Positions 12,206 to 27,200 of a stretch of DNA of 64,000 nucleotides are shown here, piece after piece (position 1 is the first letter of the stretch; every line of letters starts with the position of its first letter). Source of the stretch: Lamellibrachia columna (taxonomy: Eukaryota > Annelida > Polychaeta > Sabellida > Siboglinidae); assembly GCA_963662155.1 (NCBI GenBank), contig OY759263.1, positions 29,241,023 through 29,305,022 of the forward strand, read 5' to 3'. A model generated the notes under the pieces. That model was not told where the DNA came from and ran no database searches. It saw nothing but the letters and a program-made list of their open reading frames with translations. Position numbers and translations under genes: made by a program.

Positions 12206-15200
12206 CTGTGTAAGGCAACAAATGTTCAGTTATGATTACGAAGAAACATCAAGCTTTGTTCTATTTTAAGCACACGTGGTTCTCAACATCATAATTTAAT
12301 ATTGTGATAATAGAAATCAGTTAGTGTCATATCATATGCAATGATCACAATGTACGCTGTGCTGCAAATAAAACCACAAGTGTCATGTCACCAGGGTCAT
12401 GTCAACAGTGTCATGTCAACAGTGTCATGTCAACAGTGTCATGTCAACAGTGTCATGTCACCAGGGTCATGCACACAGGAGCAGCACATTACTTAACTGA
12501 TTAAAGAGAACATTTTGTAACAAGATAAGCCGACTTACTCAAGACTGTTACATTGGTACTGATAACGTGATAGGATTCATAAAACAAAGTCAACCTGCTA
12601 AAACTAACCCTTTTGTTGCTTTTTTCCAGTAACAGATGCAGGGTCCACCTTGAAATTGCCAAATGTTCCACTCTCTGCTTCAGTCTTGATGCTCTCCACA
12701 ATATCATCAAGTGTCTCAGTTGCTTTGTCTTTCTCCACAGCCACTATATACTCTACCACCACACTGCCGGACCTGAAGAACCAACCCTCTCACCATTCAA
12801 ATACTATAAGAAGCATACATTAACCAAATCTCAGTGTACAACAAATACGTTACATATATTCAACGCAGTCACTATACACATTTACCTCAAGGTCAACACA
12901 CTTCAGTATTATTATTTACACCTTATATGTTAACAGTGCTAAAATGTGCTTGCCCATCGCATATATTAAACATAGACAACATTTATTAAAATACAGTCAA
13001 CATCAACAATGTGGAAGGTTTTTCAGCCAAACGTATGTGTACAAGTTACATAGATTCACAACAGATGTACATTATTTATTAAATGAACAATATTTACCTG
13101 AATACAACATCAATAATCTGGAATCTGGTTCCGTGAAGACGTTTCGTCAGGACTTTCATCAACTAAACAGAAACATAATGAGTGTTACATTCTGGGTAAT
13201 TTGTGAAACATTGGCCTTAACAATGCTTGGTATCCACCTCTGTTAGTTCATCTGTATGATGAACACAGAGCCAACACCAAGAAAAATAACTGGTTTTGAA
13301 TACCTAATGTTTCAGGACAATGTAACACACTGTAACAGAAAATCAAATTATTAATGTACATTTCTCAACCAATGTGCCTATTTTCACAAATAATCTTAGC
13401 ATATCCCAATGCATTGCGTGTAATTAATGTTAATGACTCTTCTACATCAAAGTGCATGTAAGAGTTTGTAAGACAGAATGATAAGTGATTAATGAGAGAC
13501 TCTGAGCCAGAGTTGCATGTGAGGAAGTAAACTTGCATACCGCATCAATGACATCTGCTCTGAGGTTCTTGTAGGCACGAGATGACTTGTCCTCCAGGTT
13601 TGATGTGTAAGTGACATTGGTCAGTCTCACACTAACTGTCACCTCGGACTGCATATCTGGTGGGATAGTTATAGTTGTACGTGGTTGTGCTGTAGTTGTC
13701 GTTGATGTTGTAGCTGTTGTTTCTGCTGCTGTTGTTCCTGCTGCTGCTGTTGTTGTCCCTGCTGCTGTTGCTACAGTTGTTGCTGCTGCTGCTGCTGTTG
13801 TTGTCCCTGCTGCTGTTGCTACAGTTGTTGCTGCTGCTGTTGTTGTTGTCCCTGCTGCTGTTGCTACAGTTGTTGCTGCTGCTGCTGTTGTTGTCCCTGC
13901 TGCTGTTGCTACAGTTGTTGCTGCTGCTGTTGTTGTTGTCCCTGCTGCTGTTGCTACAGTTGTTCCTGCTGCTGCTGTTGTTGTCCCTGCTGCTGTTGCT
14001 ACAGTTGTTCCTGCTGCTGTTGTTGCTACGGCCTTTGCTGTTGTCACTGCTGCAACATCATGAAATGAGAACAAATAATGTATTATCTCTGTGCAACAAC
14101 ATCAACTACACACATGCACATACACGCATGTACATGCACACACAATTTAACACACGCACAGTGCACACACAACACATGCACACACAACACATGCACAGCA
14201 CGCACACACACACACACACCCAACATCTACCCACCCTCCCAGTCACCCACCCACAAAAATTACAACAGCACTGAACAAAATATTTAGTTTAGGTGGTTCC
14301 AGTATAACCAAATATTTTTTATATTTATTCTACTACCCATGTTTAAAACTACATGACTTTCACACAGTTCAAATTCTGCACCTACTATAAAAACAGTTTT
14401 GGGGATTTGCTGTGGCAGTATACATTTGTACCTGGAAAAAGTCGTAATAAGTAAATTTCAAGTGGCTGATATTATAATTATGAAGCAATGAAGCCCTGCT
14501 TTGTCTACCTGTCTCACAGACAGCCCTAGTGAAGCTGTGTTTTGCCTACATGTCTCATATACAGCCCCAATGAAGCCCTGCTTTGCCTACCTGTCTCACA
14601 GACAGCACCAATGAAGTCCTGCTTTGCCTACCAGTCTCACAGATAGCCCCACTGAAGCCCTGCTTTGTCTACCTGTCTCACAGACAGCCACAGTGAAGCC
14701 CTGCTTTGCCTACCTGTCTCACATACAGCCCCAATGAAGCCCTGCTTTGCCTACCTGTCTCACAGACAGCCCCAGTGAAGCCCTGTGGACAACTGCAGCG
14801 GTACTTGTTGACTCGGTCAGTGCAGATGCCGCCATTGAGACATGGAGAACTGCCACACTCATCCACATCTACATCAACACAGGGAACAGTTACTGCAATC
14901 TGGGCTTCTGGAAACGTGCTCAATGTTTCACATTTTATTATACAAAAACAGTTATAATGTATTCAATCATGATCATATGTGTAAGCTATTTGGAAACCAT
15001 GCCGTGAGCATTAAGGCATTGACCAACCGTATTAAAGATACACACCAGTCTCACAGTTGTGTCCAGTGTAGCCAAGAGCACAGGTACAGGTGTACTTCTT
15101 GAACTGGGGGTCACATGTTCCACTGTTCTGACACGGGCCACTCTCACACTCGTCCTTCACTGTAAGTTCAACAAGACTGATCTTCAAAACAACAAACTCC

Positions 15201-18200
15201 AGACTATGTGGCCAAAGGAAGTCAGTCATAAAGTTTGTTTAATTACACACAACCCCCTCTACCTTTCCATGTGTCGCCCATCCTTGCCAGAGCTGTTCTG
15301 CTGTGATCACATGTACGCTACTGTCACTTATACAGTCAGTAGCTCTTTAATCAACCTGTGGGAGAATAGTCTTGCACCCTATGGCCTTGTACTAAGACAT
15401 CCTCATGCTTTTGTAGTCTACTACATTCCTACGTTTGAATAATTTGTTTTCCCCCAAAATTATTAATATATGTTACAGTCAATCTGTGTAATCAGTCATT
15501 TCGCGTAATGACTGACTTGTTTAGGCATTACGCGAAATGACTGTTTCACTCAGGCATTTCGCGAAATGATTAAAAAATTCAGTCATTACGTGAAATGACT
15601 GGAAAAGAGGTGCAGTCATTTCACGTAATGACTGAAACAGTGTTTTGTCCTGATTAATGACAACTGATGTGGGCAAACTTGCTGTTTTTTCATCTACCTG
15701 GCCAGATATTTTCAGAAATTGCCACCTAGCAGCTATCTATTTCTCACACTCAAAAATATTTTGCCTAACAATGGTGACTGTCTCAATTGGCTAAGATTAT
15801 TGTTCGGGTTCACTTTGGATCGTGTAGAACACCAGGAATTGAAGTTACTCCACATGGTCAAAACCACTTATCATCAAATTAATGGTCTTATTACGAGGTG
15901 CGCTTTGTGCCATTATACCCAGAGCAAACACTATGAAGTATCAATTACAATTTGCCTTCTATTGTGTATCTTAAATTGAATGTTGGAAATGTAGAATGTC
16001 CTATTGTTTTTGTGGAGTCAGGACATTGTGTCCTATTGATTTCAGAGGTTCAGGACATTTTATCCCATCACTTCTGTTTTCAGTGTGCATCACTGTGTAT
16101 TTTGTTTCTTTATCAACTTCTCGATGTTCCTGCATTGACAAATTTGATACCTGCGAAACATAAGAGCAAATTAAAATGATTATCCAATTTTAATTATAAA
16201 CTACCTAAACCAAAGCTGTGAGAAGAAAATATATATTGTAATATATTGTAATTGTAATATATTCATAATCATGATGTTTATCAATGTGTCTTTTATAGTA
16301 AATTTAACCCTTTTAAATTAATTTGTTTGCACGGCTTAATGTGACAAATCATGAAAGGACTTCTTGACTTTTGTGAGACAGTATTGACAGCTTTCATTTG
16401 TGCATTTTCTTTCATTTTGTGGACTTCCTGGTTTACATAAAGAGAGGAAGAATTTAACAGAGAAAGGATCAAGGCTTGAATTGGTATCCAATACAACTGT
16501 GGTGGATATTAACTTGGGGCTTCTGACTGAGAAAACCTTTGAAGGGAATTACCCGTGTGGCTTCCATGTGCAGATCAATGAATGAAGGTGTGAAATTTCA
16601 CCATTACCACATCAAAATGAAACCACATTATGTCATGCAAGCCACCAAAATTGCATATGTGGGGCTGTGGAGTAATTTCTATGACAAAATTCTGGTATGA
16701 TGTCATTACTGCATAATTACATGTTAGCTATGTCACATTTGGAAGATTATTTAACTATCTTTCCACCCATACCTTATTTATTATAGGTTGGAATATTTGC
16801 ATTGATTAAATACTATCTATCTACTACTGGAAGAAATCACTAAGTGGATAGACGTGGGATCGCCAGTAGATATTATCTACTTAGATTTTCAGAAAGCTTT
16901 TGACAAAGTGCCACATCAAAGATTACTACTTAAATTAAAAGCCCATGGTATCGGGGACAGCATAACTGACTGGATAGAACAATGGCTGACTGACAGAAGA
17001 CAACGAGTTGTAGTAGATGGAGAAGTTTCAAATTGGAAATCGGTTTTGAGTGGGGTACCTCAAGGATCAGTATTAGGACCTATATTATTCTTAATTTATA
17101 TCAATGACTTGGACGACAGTATAACAAGTAACGTACTGAAATTTGCGGATGACACAAAACTGTTTAGAAAGGTTAATACTGATGGTGATAAACAACATTT
17201 ACAAAACGATCTAGACAGATTAGTGAAATGGTCTGAGAAATGGCAGATGTTGTTCAATTTTGGGAAATGTAAATGCTTACATACAGGACATGGGAACTTG
17301 AATGTAAACTATAAAATGGGAGATACTGTTCTGGGTACTACTGTAAAAGAAAAGGACTTAGGAGTTACAATAAGCGCTGATATGAAAGTTTCAGAGCAGT
17401 GTGGTATTGCAGCTTCAAAGGGTAATCAAATTCTTGGATTGATTAGAAGAAACATAACATACAAGGGAAAAAAGTTAATTATACCTCTTTATAAAGCAAT
17501 AGTTAGACCTCATTTAGAATACTGTATACAAGCATGGAGACCATATCGTAAGAAAGATATAGATACGCTTGAACGCATACAAAGGAGAGCAACTAAAATG
17601 ATTCCAGAACTGAGACCTTAGTTATGAAGAACGCCTGAAAGAATGTGGTTTAACAACTCTAGAGACAAGGAGGTTCAGAGGAGATCAGATTGAAGTTTTT
17701 AAGATATTTAATGGGTATGAAAATATTGATAGAAATATGTTTTTCTCACTCAAGAAGGATAGCAGAACTAGAGGACATGAGGTAAAATTAGTAAAGGATC
17801 AATGTAGATTGGACATCAGGAAGCACTCGTTCTCACAGAGGACAATAAATGAATGGAACAAATTGTCTACAGATTGTGTAACTGCTAGCAGCGTGAATAT
17901 GTTTAAAAACAAGGTTGACACACATCTCAGGAGGGCGGGTTATAAGTAGATGAACATTGTTGGACTCTCGATAAGCCAATGGCTTCCTTGTCCACTTGTC
18001 ATCTGGGCCTTTGGCTTGGATGGCAAATCTTATTAAATCTTGTTAAATATTTATTCACTTTGTTTATCTACTTGAGTAATGTGAATGTCTGAAGAATTGT
18101 GACAGCTGACATTAATACACAATTAACATTGGAACAATATATAATGACAAATGTACACAAATTGTTATTACACAGTATGACTGAAATGGCCACCAGTCAA

Positions 18201-21200
18201 ACTGTGTAATAATAGTGCCTTATTTCCAGTTATTTTGCGTAATGACTGAAATTTTCAGTCATTTCGCGAAATGCCTGAGTGAAACAGTCATTTCGCATAA
18301 TGCCTAAACATGTCAGTCATTACGCAAAATGACTGATTACGCAGATTGACTGCAACATATATACCTTCTTTCAAATGACTAGATTAGTGTATCTAAATGT
18401 AAACTTTAACAGTATTAAGTGGAAATAATTGATATTTTTAAACTGTTGTAATTGGAAGCAAGAACATGTAAGATGACCAAAACATGTCATTCTGTTCATA
18501 TTCTCTGGACACACTGTACAAATGTACATTCCAAGTATTCCAGTTAGTTGGTTTGTATGCCAATGTACATTCCAAGTATTCCAGTTAGTTGGTATGTACA
18601 AATGTACATTCCAAGTATTCCAATTAGTTGGTATGTACAAATGTACATTCCAAGTATTCCAATTAGTTGGTATGTACAAATGTACATTCCAAGTATTCCA
18701 ATTAGTTGGTATGTACAAATGTACATTCCAAGTATTCCAATTAGTTGGTATGTACAGTGTGTAAAATATAGGTTGTGATATATTGTAATACTATAATTTA
18801 GCAAACATTGTTTGGCATTTGTACAAGATTGTATATAAATCAAGGAATATACAAGCGTTGCAGGGTTTTATTCTTTCCTCCACTTATACAAGTGTATTAT
18901 GTGCATGTGTATGTTTCCATAATGACAAAGTCTTGTTGTGTTGCAATTAAGCAAGTAATGAATATTTGTCAATGCTTCTATTATTAAGTTTTCTTCCATA
19001 AGTATAAGCATCATGCATCCACGGGACTGCTCAATGTGATTTACACTCCACCCCTTAGCAGATCTGTTCATTACATCACCAACTTGACTACTGTAAATGA
19101 TAAACTGGCAGCGGTGCTGCCTAAATCAATGCATGCATCCGACTTCTCTGAATCCTTGAAAGGAATTAATTTTATACACGTCTTCTGCTTTCAACAACTC
19201 ATTTTATGACAAACTCCTCTTGCTTAATGCTGCTTCAAAATACCATAATACTACCCTGATTAATGACAAAGCATACATACCAACACATGCAGTGAGGTTG
19301 TGCTGGACGTAGCCTTCATGACAGTCACAGCGGAAGGTACCAACTGTATTGGTGCAATTAGCATTGGAACCACATGGATTGTCGTTACATTCGTTCTTGT
19401 CTTCATGGCAGTCGCCACCCTTCTTGAAGCCTGGTGGACACTCGGTACAGCCAGTCACTGGCTCACAGACAGTTGTTGGAGTGTCACAGTTGCACAGACG
19501 TGAACACTGCGAGCCCCACTTGCCATCAGGACAAGCTGAAGGCAACACATTCCATCACACATACAATGCAAGCATATCAACATGTTTAATCATATTTACC
19601 ATTTTAATTGATTGGACATAGTTAAACACAATTTCTGTTGATAACAACTGAGCAGAAAATTAAGTTGTGACTTTAATGCCTCCTCTACTTCTGCTGCTGA
19701 GAAAGTTTCCAATCAAGTAATAACGAGTGGCACAACTGATTGGAGGCCTATAGATAATACATGTTTAAACTAAATGATTTAATGAACAAAGTGATACCTG
19801 CACAAGTCCTGCCGTCCTGTTGAAGAATGTAGCCGTCGGGACAGCTGCAGTTGTAGCCTCCCACCAGGTTGTGACAGTTGTGAGAGCATGTGTTTGTGTC
19901 ATTGCTGGCACACTCGTCTTTGTCTGTGAAATGTCAGTAAGGTTAACTACAAGCACCTGCCACACTGCTATATGAACAAGTACAACTTACTTTCATGACA
20001 ATGTAACATTTGTGGAGATGTCCGTCAAATGCTGGTGTCTAGTATTTGGTAGACATGCCACATTGTTTGGTTGAAATCCATATTTTGGCCTTGAAATTCA
20101 GTAGAAAGCTGTATAAAATGTGTCATAGGTTAATCGGCTTATAGCATTCCGATTCCGACTGAGCAGGGTTGAAAAAAATAATAATTTTTTTTTAATAAAA
20201 AATTTTTATTAAAAAAAAATTTTAATCAGACTTTTTTTTTGGTCTGATTTTTTAGAAATCTGGTATACACAATGTCATAAAATATTTGACTATCAGTCTA
20301 TCTGGTGTCAATACAGCTACAGTGTGCGCACTTTGTGCTTTTGTATTAAAAAACATACAAAACTTTGTTGATCTCGATGCTTGTAAACAATTATTTGTGT
20401 TAAATTCATATAAATCAGCGATTAAAAAAATTGGAAGTAAAAAAATCAATTGTCAATGATTTTTTTGGAGTGATTTAAATCATGATTTAAATCAAACAAC
20501 CCTGCGACTGAGTGTTGCCATATATGAGGTAACAAAATATAACTACATCAAACAAAATATACCTACATCAAACAAAAGATATCTACATCAAACAAAATAT
20601 ACCTACATCAAACAAAAGATATCTACCTCAAACAAAATATACCTGGATCAAACAAAAGATATCTACATCAAACAAAATCTGTTTCACAGGAAATTGGTTT
20701 CCAAAGTAGTTCTAAGTTTGTCATAAATGTTATACTTATGGGATGAAAATAAGAAAATACGCACTTTATCATGATTTTCCATTTGATACAAATCTGCATA
20801 AAAATGGGATATAGCATACAACTCCCAAAAATACATACTGCATATGGGAAATTTATCTAATATGATGTAAGAAAACAAGAGGTCTCAGGAGGTCCTTCCA
20901 GTAACAGGAGCTCTTTTCTTGTTTGAGAGATAAATGGTTCAGAGTTGTTAGTGTATCTTGTTAGCAGCAGTTGGTGCACCAGGACAACACAGCTGATCTA
21001 TCTTTACACCCGTATGTGTGTGTGCGTGCGTGCGTGCGTGCATGCGTGCGTGCGTGCGTGCATGTGCGTATGTGGCAGGTCATTAGGTTTGTGCCTTCAA
21101 GTTCAGAATATTCTGTTCTTTTCCGGTTTCATAAAAAATTAAGCATCTAATTATTAACATCAGTTACCACTTCTGCAAACATAATGTATTTTAAGTTTTG

Positions 21201-24200
21201 ATATCAAGTAAACTAGTAACAGGGTGTTTATATGGAGTAAAATAAAATGGAATCAATGCTTGGGAAACCGACTGTCTACAAAACCTGTCCAGGATACTCA
21301 TGCAACAAACATCTACTCAACAAAATGACTCTTTGCTTTGGATAATTATCAAACATTCTTCAGAAAAAAAATAGAAAGCAACAAGAACATCTTTATATCC
21401 AACTTGTCTCCTACATTTATTAAAGCCATTTTCTGGCTGGTGGCAGATTGAAACTGTTAAGAACTATATTGAAAACCTACCTTGACAGTCAGTGTTGTTA
21501 GCTGTGGGTGTGAAACCAATTGGACAGAAACAGCCAACACCTCCGCTGGAGTCATTCTGACAGCCAAACGTACAATTGAGTTGCGCTCTCTCACAAAGGT
21601 TCACAGCTGGAAACACATCCAACATAGTGCATCAATCACCACAAGTTTGTGATTTATACCAACATATTTGTATTCTGTCTCTTCCTATTCCCATGTATTG
21701 CTGCAGCATGATCTATGCACATGTACGTGCGTGCATGTTCACTGCTGTCCTAATCAACCAAATGTCACATTTAATTTTTAAGATTTTTTATTTTACCAGA
21801 TGCAATGTCAAAGAGCCTCAAAATGATATATGACTTATTATTCTGCAATAATTATGTCAATCACAATAACTTTTTTCTTTGAGGCTGTATGTCATAATAA
21901 TACTAATTGTAATACCAAGATAACTGTCATTTTAAACTTATCAGTGAACACTGGCGCATCCTCAGGCACACTGCGCCATTTGAATTCCAAATTCTCCTTA
22001 ACAACAAACTATTTTGTAAAAATACAGATGGAAGGAACATCCTGAATGACTTAAAAACACAACCATCAGAATGAGTGGTATAATTTGTCAAAGTAGCACA
22101 ATATACCAAAAATGGAAATTTTTAGCGAATCAGCAATATCGTAATTTCAAGCACCTGTGGCGTGAATTTTTATATGCTGCATTTGGTCGATTCTGACAGC
22201 TGGGGTCATACAGGAACATATATGCATATATACGCAGATATATATATATATAGAGCATGGCACACTGCTGCTGTATCTCCGGTTTAGCAGACCACAGGTG
22301 GTCTGCTCATAGTTTTAATTTCTGGTTGCACGAATAATACATTTAGTTTCCCATTCTAACTGTTAGTATACATAGAAATGGAAAAATGTGTGTAATTATT
22401 TGAACTGAAGAAGCTACTGTATGCGGACAACGTAGCAGTGGTAGAAGATAACATGGAGGAACTACAGAAGACATTGCAAGAATGGAGTAACATCTTCAGA
22501 AAACATGGCCTCCAAATATATCTTAAGACCGAAGTAATGTGGACAGATGAACAGGAAGTGGATTAAGGAAGTGGACAGCTTTGTGTACCTGTGTGTAACA
22601 GTGTGTGAGGGTGGGGAGGTGGCAAGGGGGCACAGAAGAGGTTGGAAGCAGGAGCAGCAGCTTGGAGGAGGGTTGAGGGTATTATGTCGGACATAAACAA
22701 TTGAAGAAACAGCTAAAGGGAAAGGTGCTGGAAGTTGGTACCAGCTTGTGTGTATGGGTTGGAAACACTTGCACTGACAGAGATAGAAGCTGCAGGTAAC
22801 AGAGAACTGGGTTCAGGGAATATGTAAAGTGAAACGAGAAGACAGAAGGAAGCTGGAGAATTAAGAGAAGACACTGGACCGAAGAAACACCTGATGATGA
22901 AGGTAGAGGGGAGCAGACTGCTATGGGCAGGACACGTACATAGAATGTGTGAGGAAAGATTGACAAAGAGAGCATGGGACACGGAAGAGGGTGGTAGAAG
23001 GAAGGAAGGAAGAAGACTGAAATTAAGATGGGGGGACATTGCTAAGAGATATGTTGAAAGGTCAGAGGTGAACAGCCAAGAATTGGAGAGAATGGCAAAA
23101 AATTGCAATAAATGGAGACAACTCATCGAGAGGGCGAGAAGAATAAGACTTAAGATGCAAGTTCATCATCGTGTCACTTAGAAGCCTCCTCTGTCACTTA
23201 TCCCCTATGGTCTCGTTCTTTCCAGTGGAAGTACGGCTGTTGTCATCATGAATGTAGAACAGCCTTATGTTTTGTGTGTGCTTCGTGCCTCATGATTCGT
23301 AGTGCTTTCTGGCAAACATGGTGCTTGTATCTACTATATCAAGTATATACGTTTAGTGCAGAAGCCAAGTGTGGCTTGCATGCATCCTCACCAATGACTT
23401 GCCTACAAGTTTCATGTATTCTTGTTCACGTCGCTTCTGGCTTGTAACCGCGTAGTTTGCACACATCTGATCCAAATAAGGGTTTTCCTTATAGCAGAAG
23501 ATGCTCTAGTACTGCATAGCAACTGGGCCATTTGAGATCTTGGTACTGGTACCGGTTTCCTGGTTCTGTGTGGCTTGCGATGCATTGTGTAGCTGTTGCC
23601 ATCGTTTATTGTACCTCGTCATCTGCCGCTCCTGGCTATTAAACAATTCCTGAAGCCTGGCAATATATTTGATGGCTTTCCTCTGCTTGTCTCTCTTGAT
23701 CTGCTTTCAGGTGGGCAAGGCACCTGGAGAGAGACAATCTTTCTCAGTGGGTTGTCGATAACATGAAGATGAGCTGCAATGTTCTCTTTTTTGTCTGTTC
23801 TTACAATGTTCCAGCCACCACGCCTAGCGTAACCTTTGTTGGGTTTTCTCACTCAGTTCGCTTGCCCAACTCTTTCCGTTTTACCCAACTCTTGAGATAC
23901 GTATCTCTTCGATTGGGATTACCATCCATACATGTTATTTCTCCTGGATTCGCCAGGAGACTCCCGGAAATCTATCAAATCTCCTGTTCTCCCAGACGGG
24001 AGAACAAATATCCCAGATTTCTGATGAAACCAAACATATTTTTGTGTGGCTTAAAAAAGATCGTCAGTCCCTCCCTTTACTCAGGTCCACAACAACAGCA
24101 AGGGTTAGTTCAATCAAGATTTGTACAAATGGACCAGGGAAACTTAGCTAAACAATATCCTTGTTTTGCCTGTTGTTGAAGTTATTTATACGCGTTACAC

Positions 24201-27200
24201 GAACGGTCCCCCATTATCGCCTGCATTTGCATATCAAATTCAAATATTGCCCATCAATACATCTCCTTTATTTAATTCATATATATTTGATAATTGTCAC
24301 AATTGGAGCACATTTTGAATGAAAAGACAATAAAATAAAGTTGTATTTATCAAAAACTGCCTCCATTACATAGGATCACAAATGCCTCCATCACATTGGA
24401 TCACAAACTTTGAAGAAAAAGAAAATGCTTCAGTCTTAGCCCTGCCAGTAAATATTATGTTAGTTGCTTAAGTGTAATCAAATATGTAGGCTACTGCCTG
24501 CTAGGTGAGGGATTTTTGTTATACCATGATACATTTCAGAAATTGAAAAAAATTTGGTGTTCCATCAGAGTATTGTAACCAGGTGATATATTTTACTAGT
24601 CCACAAAGAATTTGTCTACTGCCAAAATGTTTATTAACATGCAAGTGTACCATTTAATAGTACATATGCAGTGTAGTTGGAACTAAAGCTGATATGGTGG
24701 TAATTTTTATGAGTGTCACGGATATGAAATACTCTGACGCAATTCTCTAATACCCCTAGCCCCTTCAATTATGTACAACTCTCCGATATACCGAGCCCTT
24801 CCGATTTACATACAATTCTCTGATATCCTGAGCCCCTCTGATTTATGTATAAATCTCCTGCATTTGCATTTCTGAAACTTAACATGTGTGACCATCACGA
24901 CAACTTCTTTGTTTTTCAGCAGCCCTGAATGCATTGGTAGCTTTTCATACGTTATAATAACCTAGAAAAAATGCAAAAGGGACTTGAAAGTATATACTAA
25001 TGGAGAAAATATAGATACCTATGAAACATATAGTGACTCAACAGTTGTATGCCTAACTAGATGAGATGAGTGTTTGCTGCATATACAGTATACCAAGTGT
25101 TGTCACCTACCATATATTTAACAGCCACACGTGTCTGCAGATTTCCATCAGTTTCATAAAAAATATAGGGTTTTCAGGTTTTCAGGTATGTATTTTATTT
25201 TGTGCAGTCATTATTTGCTCGTGACAGGTTTGCTGTATTTATACTAATTGGATTTTAATAAATTTTAATAAATATGGTACACCTGAGACAAGATTAATTT
25301 TAGTGTGGCAGCTTTTCTAAATCACATTTTAAGCTATGTTTACAACATGAAGTTCAAGATGTGTTCCTACTGTAATGATAACACCCAACAGGATGATATT
25401 CACACAAAAAATCGCAAATGTGTGCTGCAATTTGAGAATGACCCATATGCGACATTTTATGCGTACGTGTATGTGTGTGTGTATGTAGATAGGTATTATA
25501 TAATTGTAATAATTGTGTTTAACATGACATAAATGTTGACTGGACTAAGTGTATATAACTCACTGTCCGTGCATGTCTTGTCACTGTTGAGTTCATAGCC
25601 AGGCAGACAGATGCACTTGTAGTGGCCGGGCAGGTTTTCACAAATCTGTTGGCAGTCGGCCGATTGCTCCTTACATTCATCCACATCTGTTGGGGTAAGT
25701 CAATGAGTTTACAAGCAGATCTTGTTATCTGTTTAGTAAGAATGCTATCATAAGAGTGGCCAGGGAAACATTTAAGTAACTGTAGTTCAATGTCAGCAAC
25801 TAACAATTTATTCTATATTAGATGTGTACATTTAAACTACATTGATCAGCATCATCCCAGTAGCCCCCCATCCCAGTAGGCCCCCGTCCCAGGTGTGAGA
25901 ATTGAGTCCCAGTAGCCCTACAATCGGAATGCTATTCATTTGACACATCCTCTTAGAGTATTCATTATTTATTTTGACAATAAAATGTTTATTTAGACAA
26001 TAATATGAATATAGTATAACAATGTAACAAAATAAAATAAACATTCATCAAATAATTGTTGTTTATATTTCTTTTGAAAGGTAAAGGTAATTGTAGATCT
26101 TCAATGTGCCCATTGTGAGTCCCATTTAACTTTCACACATTGATTGGATCGCTCATTACCCAAAGATTTAAATGAAGTCCTCTACATAAAGCTTATGAAG
26201 TGAGTAAAACCCAATTTAACCTTCATACATTGAGTGAAAAGCTAATTGCTCAGAAGCTATTGCGAGTTAATCAGATTCCAATTTAATTTTCACATGTTTA
26301 GTAGAAAGCCAGTTGTCATCACATTGTAATGTTTTTATTTTATATTACTATTTAATTTGATATTGCTATAGTCTGATATTACTCTCGACCTTATGTATTA
26401 GTTTGTAATGTATGGTGGTTATCAAGGCATTATCAACTATGCCTGGAAAGTAATGACACTTTATTAACATTTTGATTTTAGTGATTCATGATTCAGTCTG
26501 ATAAAGAACATTCCTTGTGCACACCAGCTATATAACTATTTTCTTATTTAAAATAAATGTGAGGCAGAACAATAGATGGAACAGCCAGGAAGTCTTCCCA
26601 AACTGATAATTAGTCCCACTAACTCCCCATTAAAACCCATTGAGCATAACTTGTTGACTAGATAATCCAATGCATGACAGTAAATACAGACTGTAAGAAC
26701 ATACATGGGACTTTCTATTAGAACACTGTAGTATTATATATGCACTGGCTTAGAGAAGACACACAAGTTGTTACCTGTGCAGTTCTTGCCATCTGATGCC
26801 AGTCTGTAGCCCGGGATGCAGTCACACACAAAGCCTGGCTCCTTGTTGATGCAGCGCTGTGAGCAGTTGTGGTTGCCCTTGTGACACTCATTCACGTCTA
26901 GTAGACAACATACCAAAGCTGGTTTGAAACTAGTCAGCGATGATGCTAAGTCCAGTCAACCTTTTGACTTTGATATCAAATAAAATCTGCAGAGTAACAA
27001 CAGCTGAAGAAACTCCTTCAATAAAAAAGTTAATCAAATTAAATAAATTCAACATAACAATTAAATGAGACGTACCGACACATACTCCATCGTTGTCTTC
27101 ATAACCTTGTGGACACTGACTGCAGGTGAACGCTGCACCTTGGGCAGCCTCTTCTTCAGGGGTCAGGTCAGTGCAGTTGGTGCCGGCCATGCAGGGACCG

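Noticed and set aside
13611..14274. Plus-strand Val/Ala and Leu-rich frames of 150-185 codons
   Set aside because: Shadows of the GCN/ACN stalk coding on the minus strand, which continues in phase into a real SEA domain.
15719..16179. Transposase gene for the 2.9-kb element
   Set aside because: The frames of 86 and 75 codons are broken and show no catalytic motif I can name; reported only as decayed interior.
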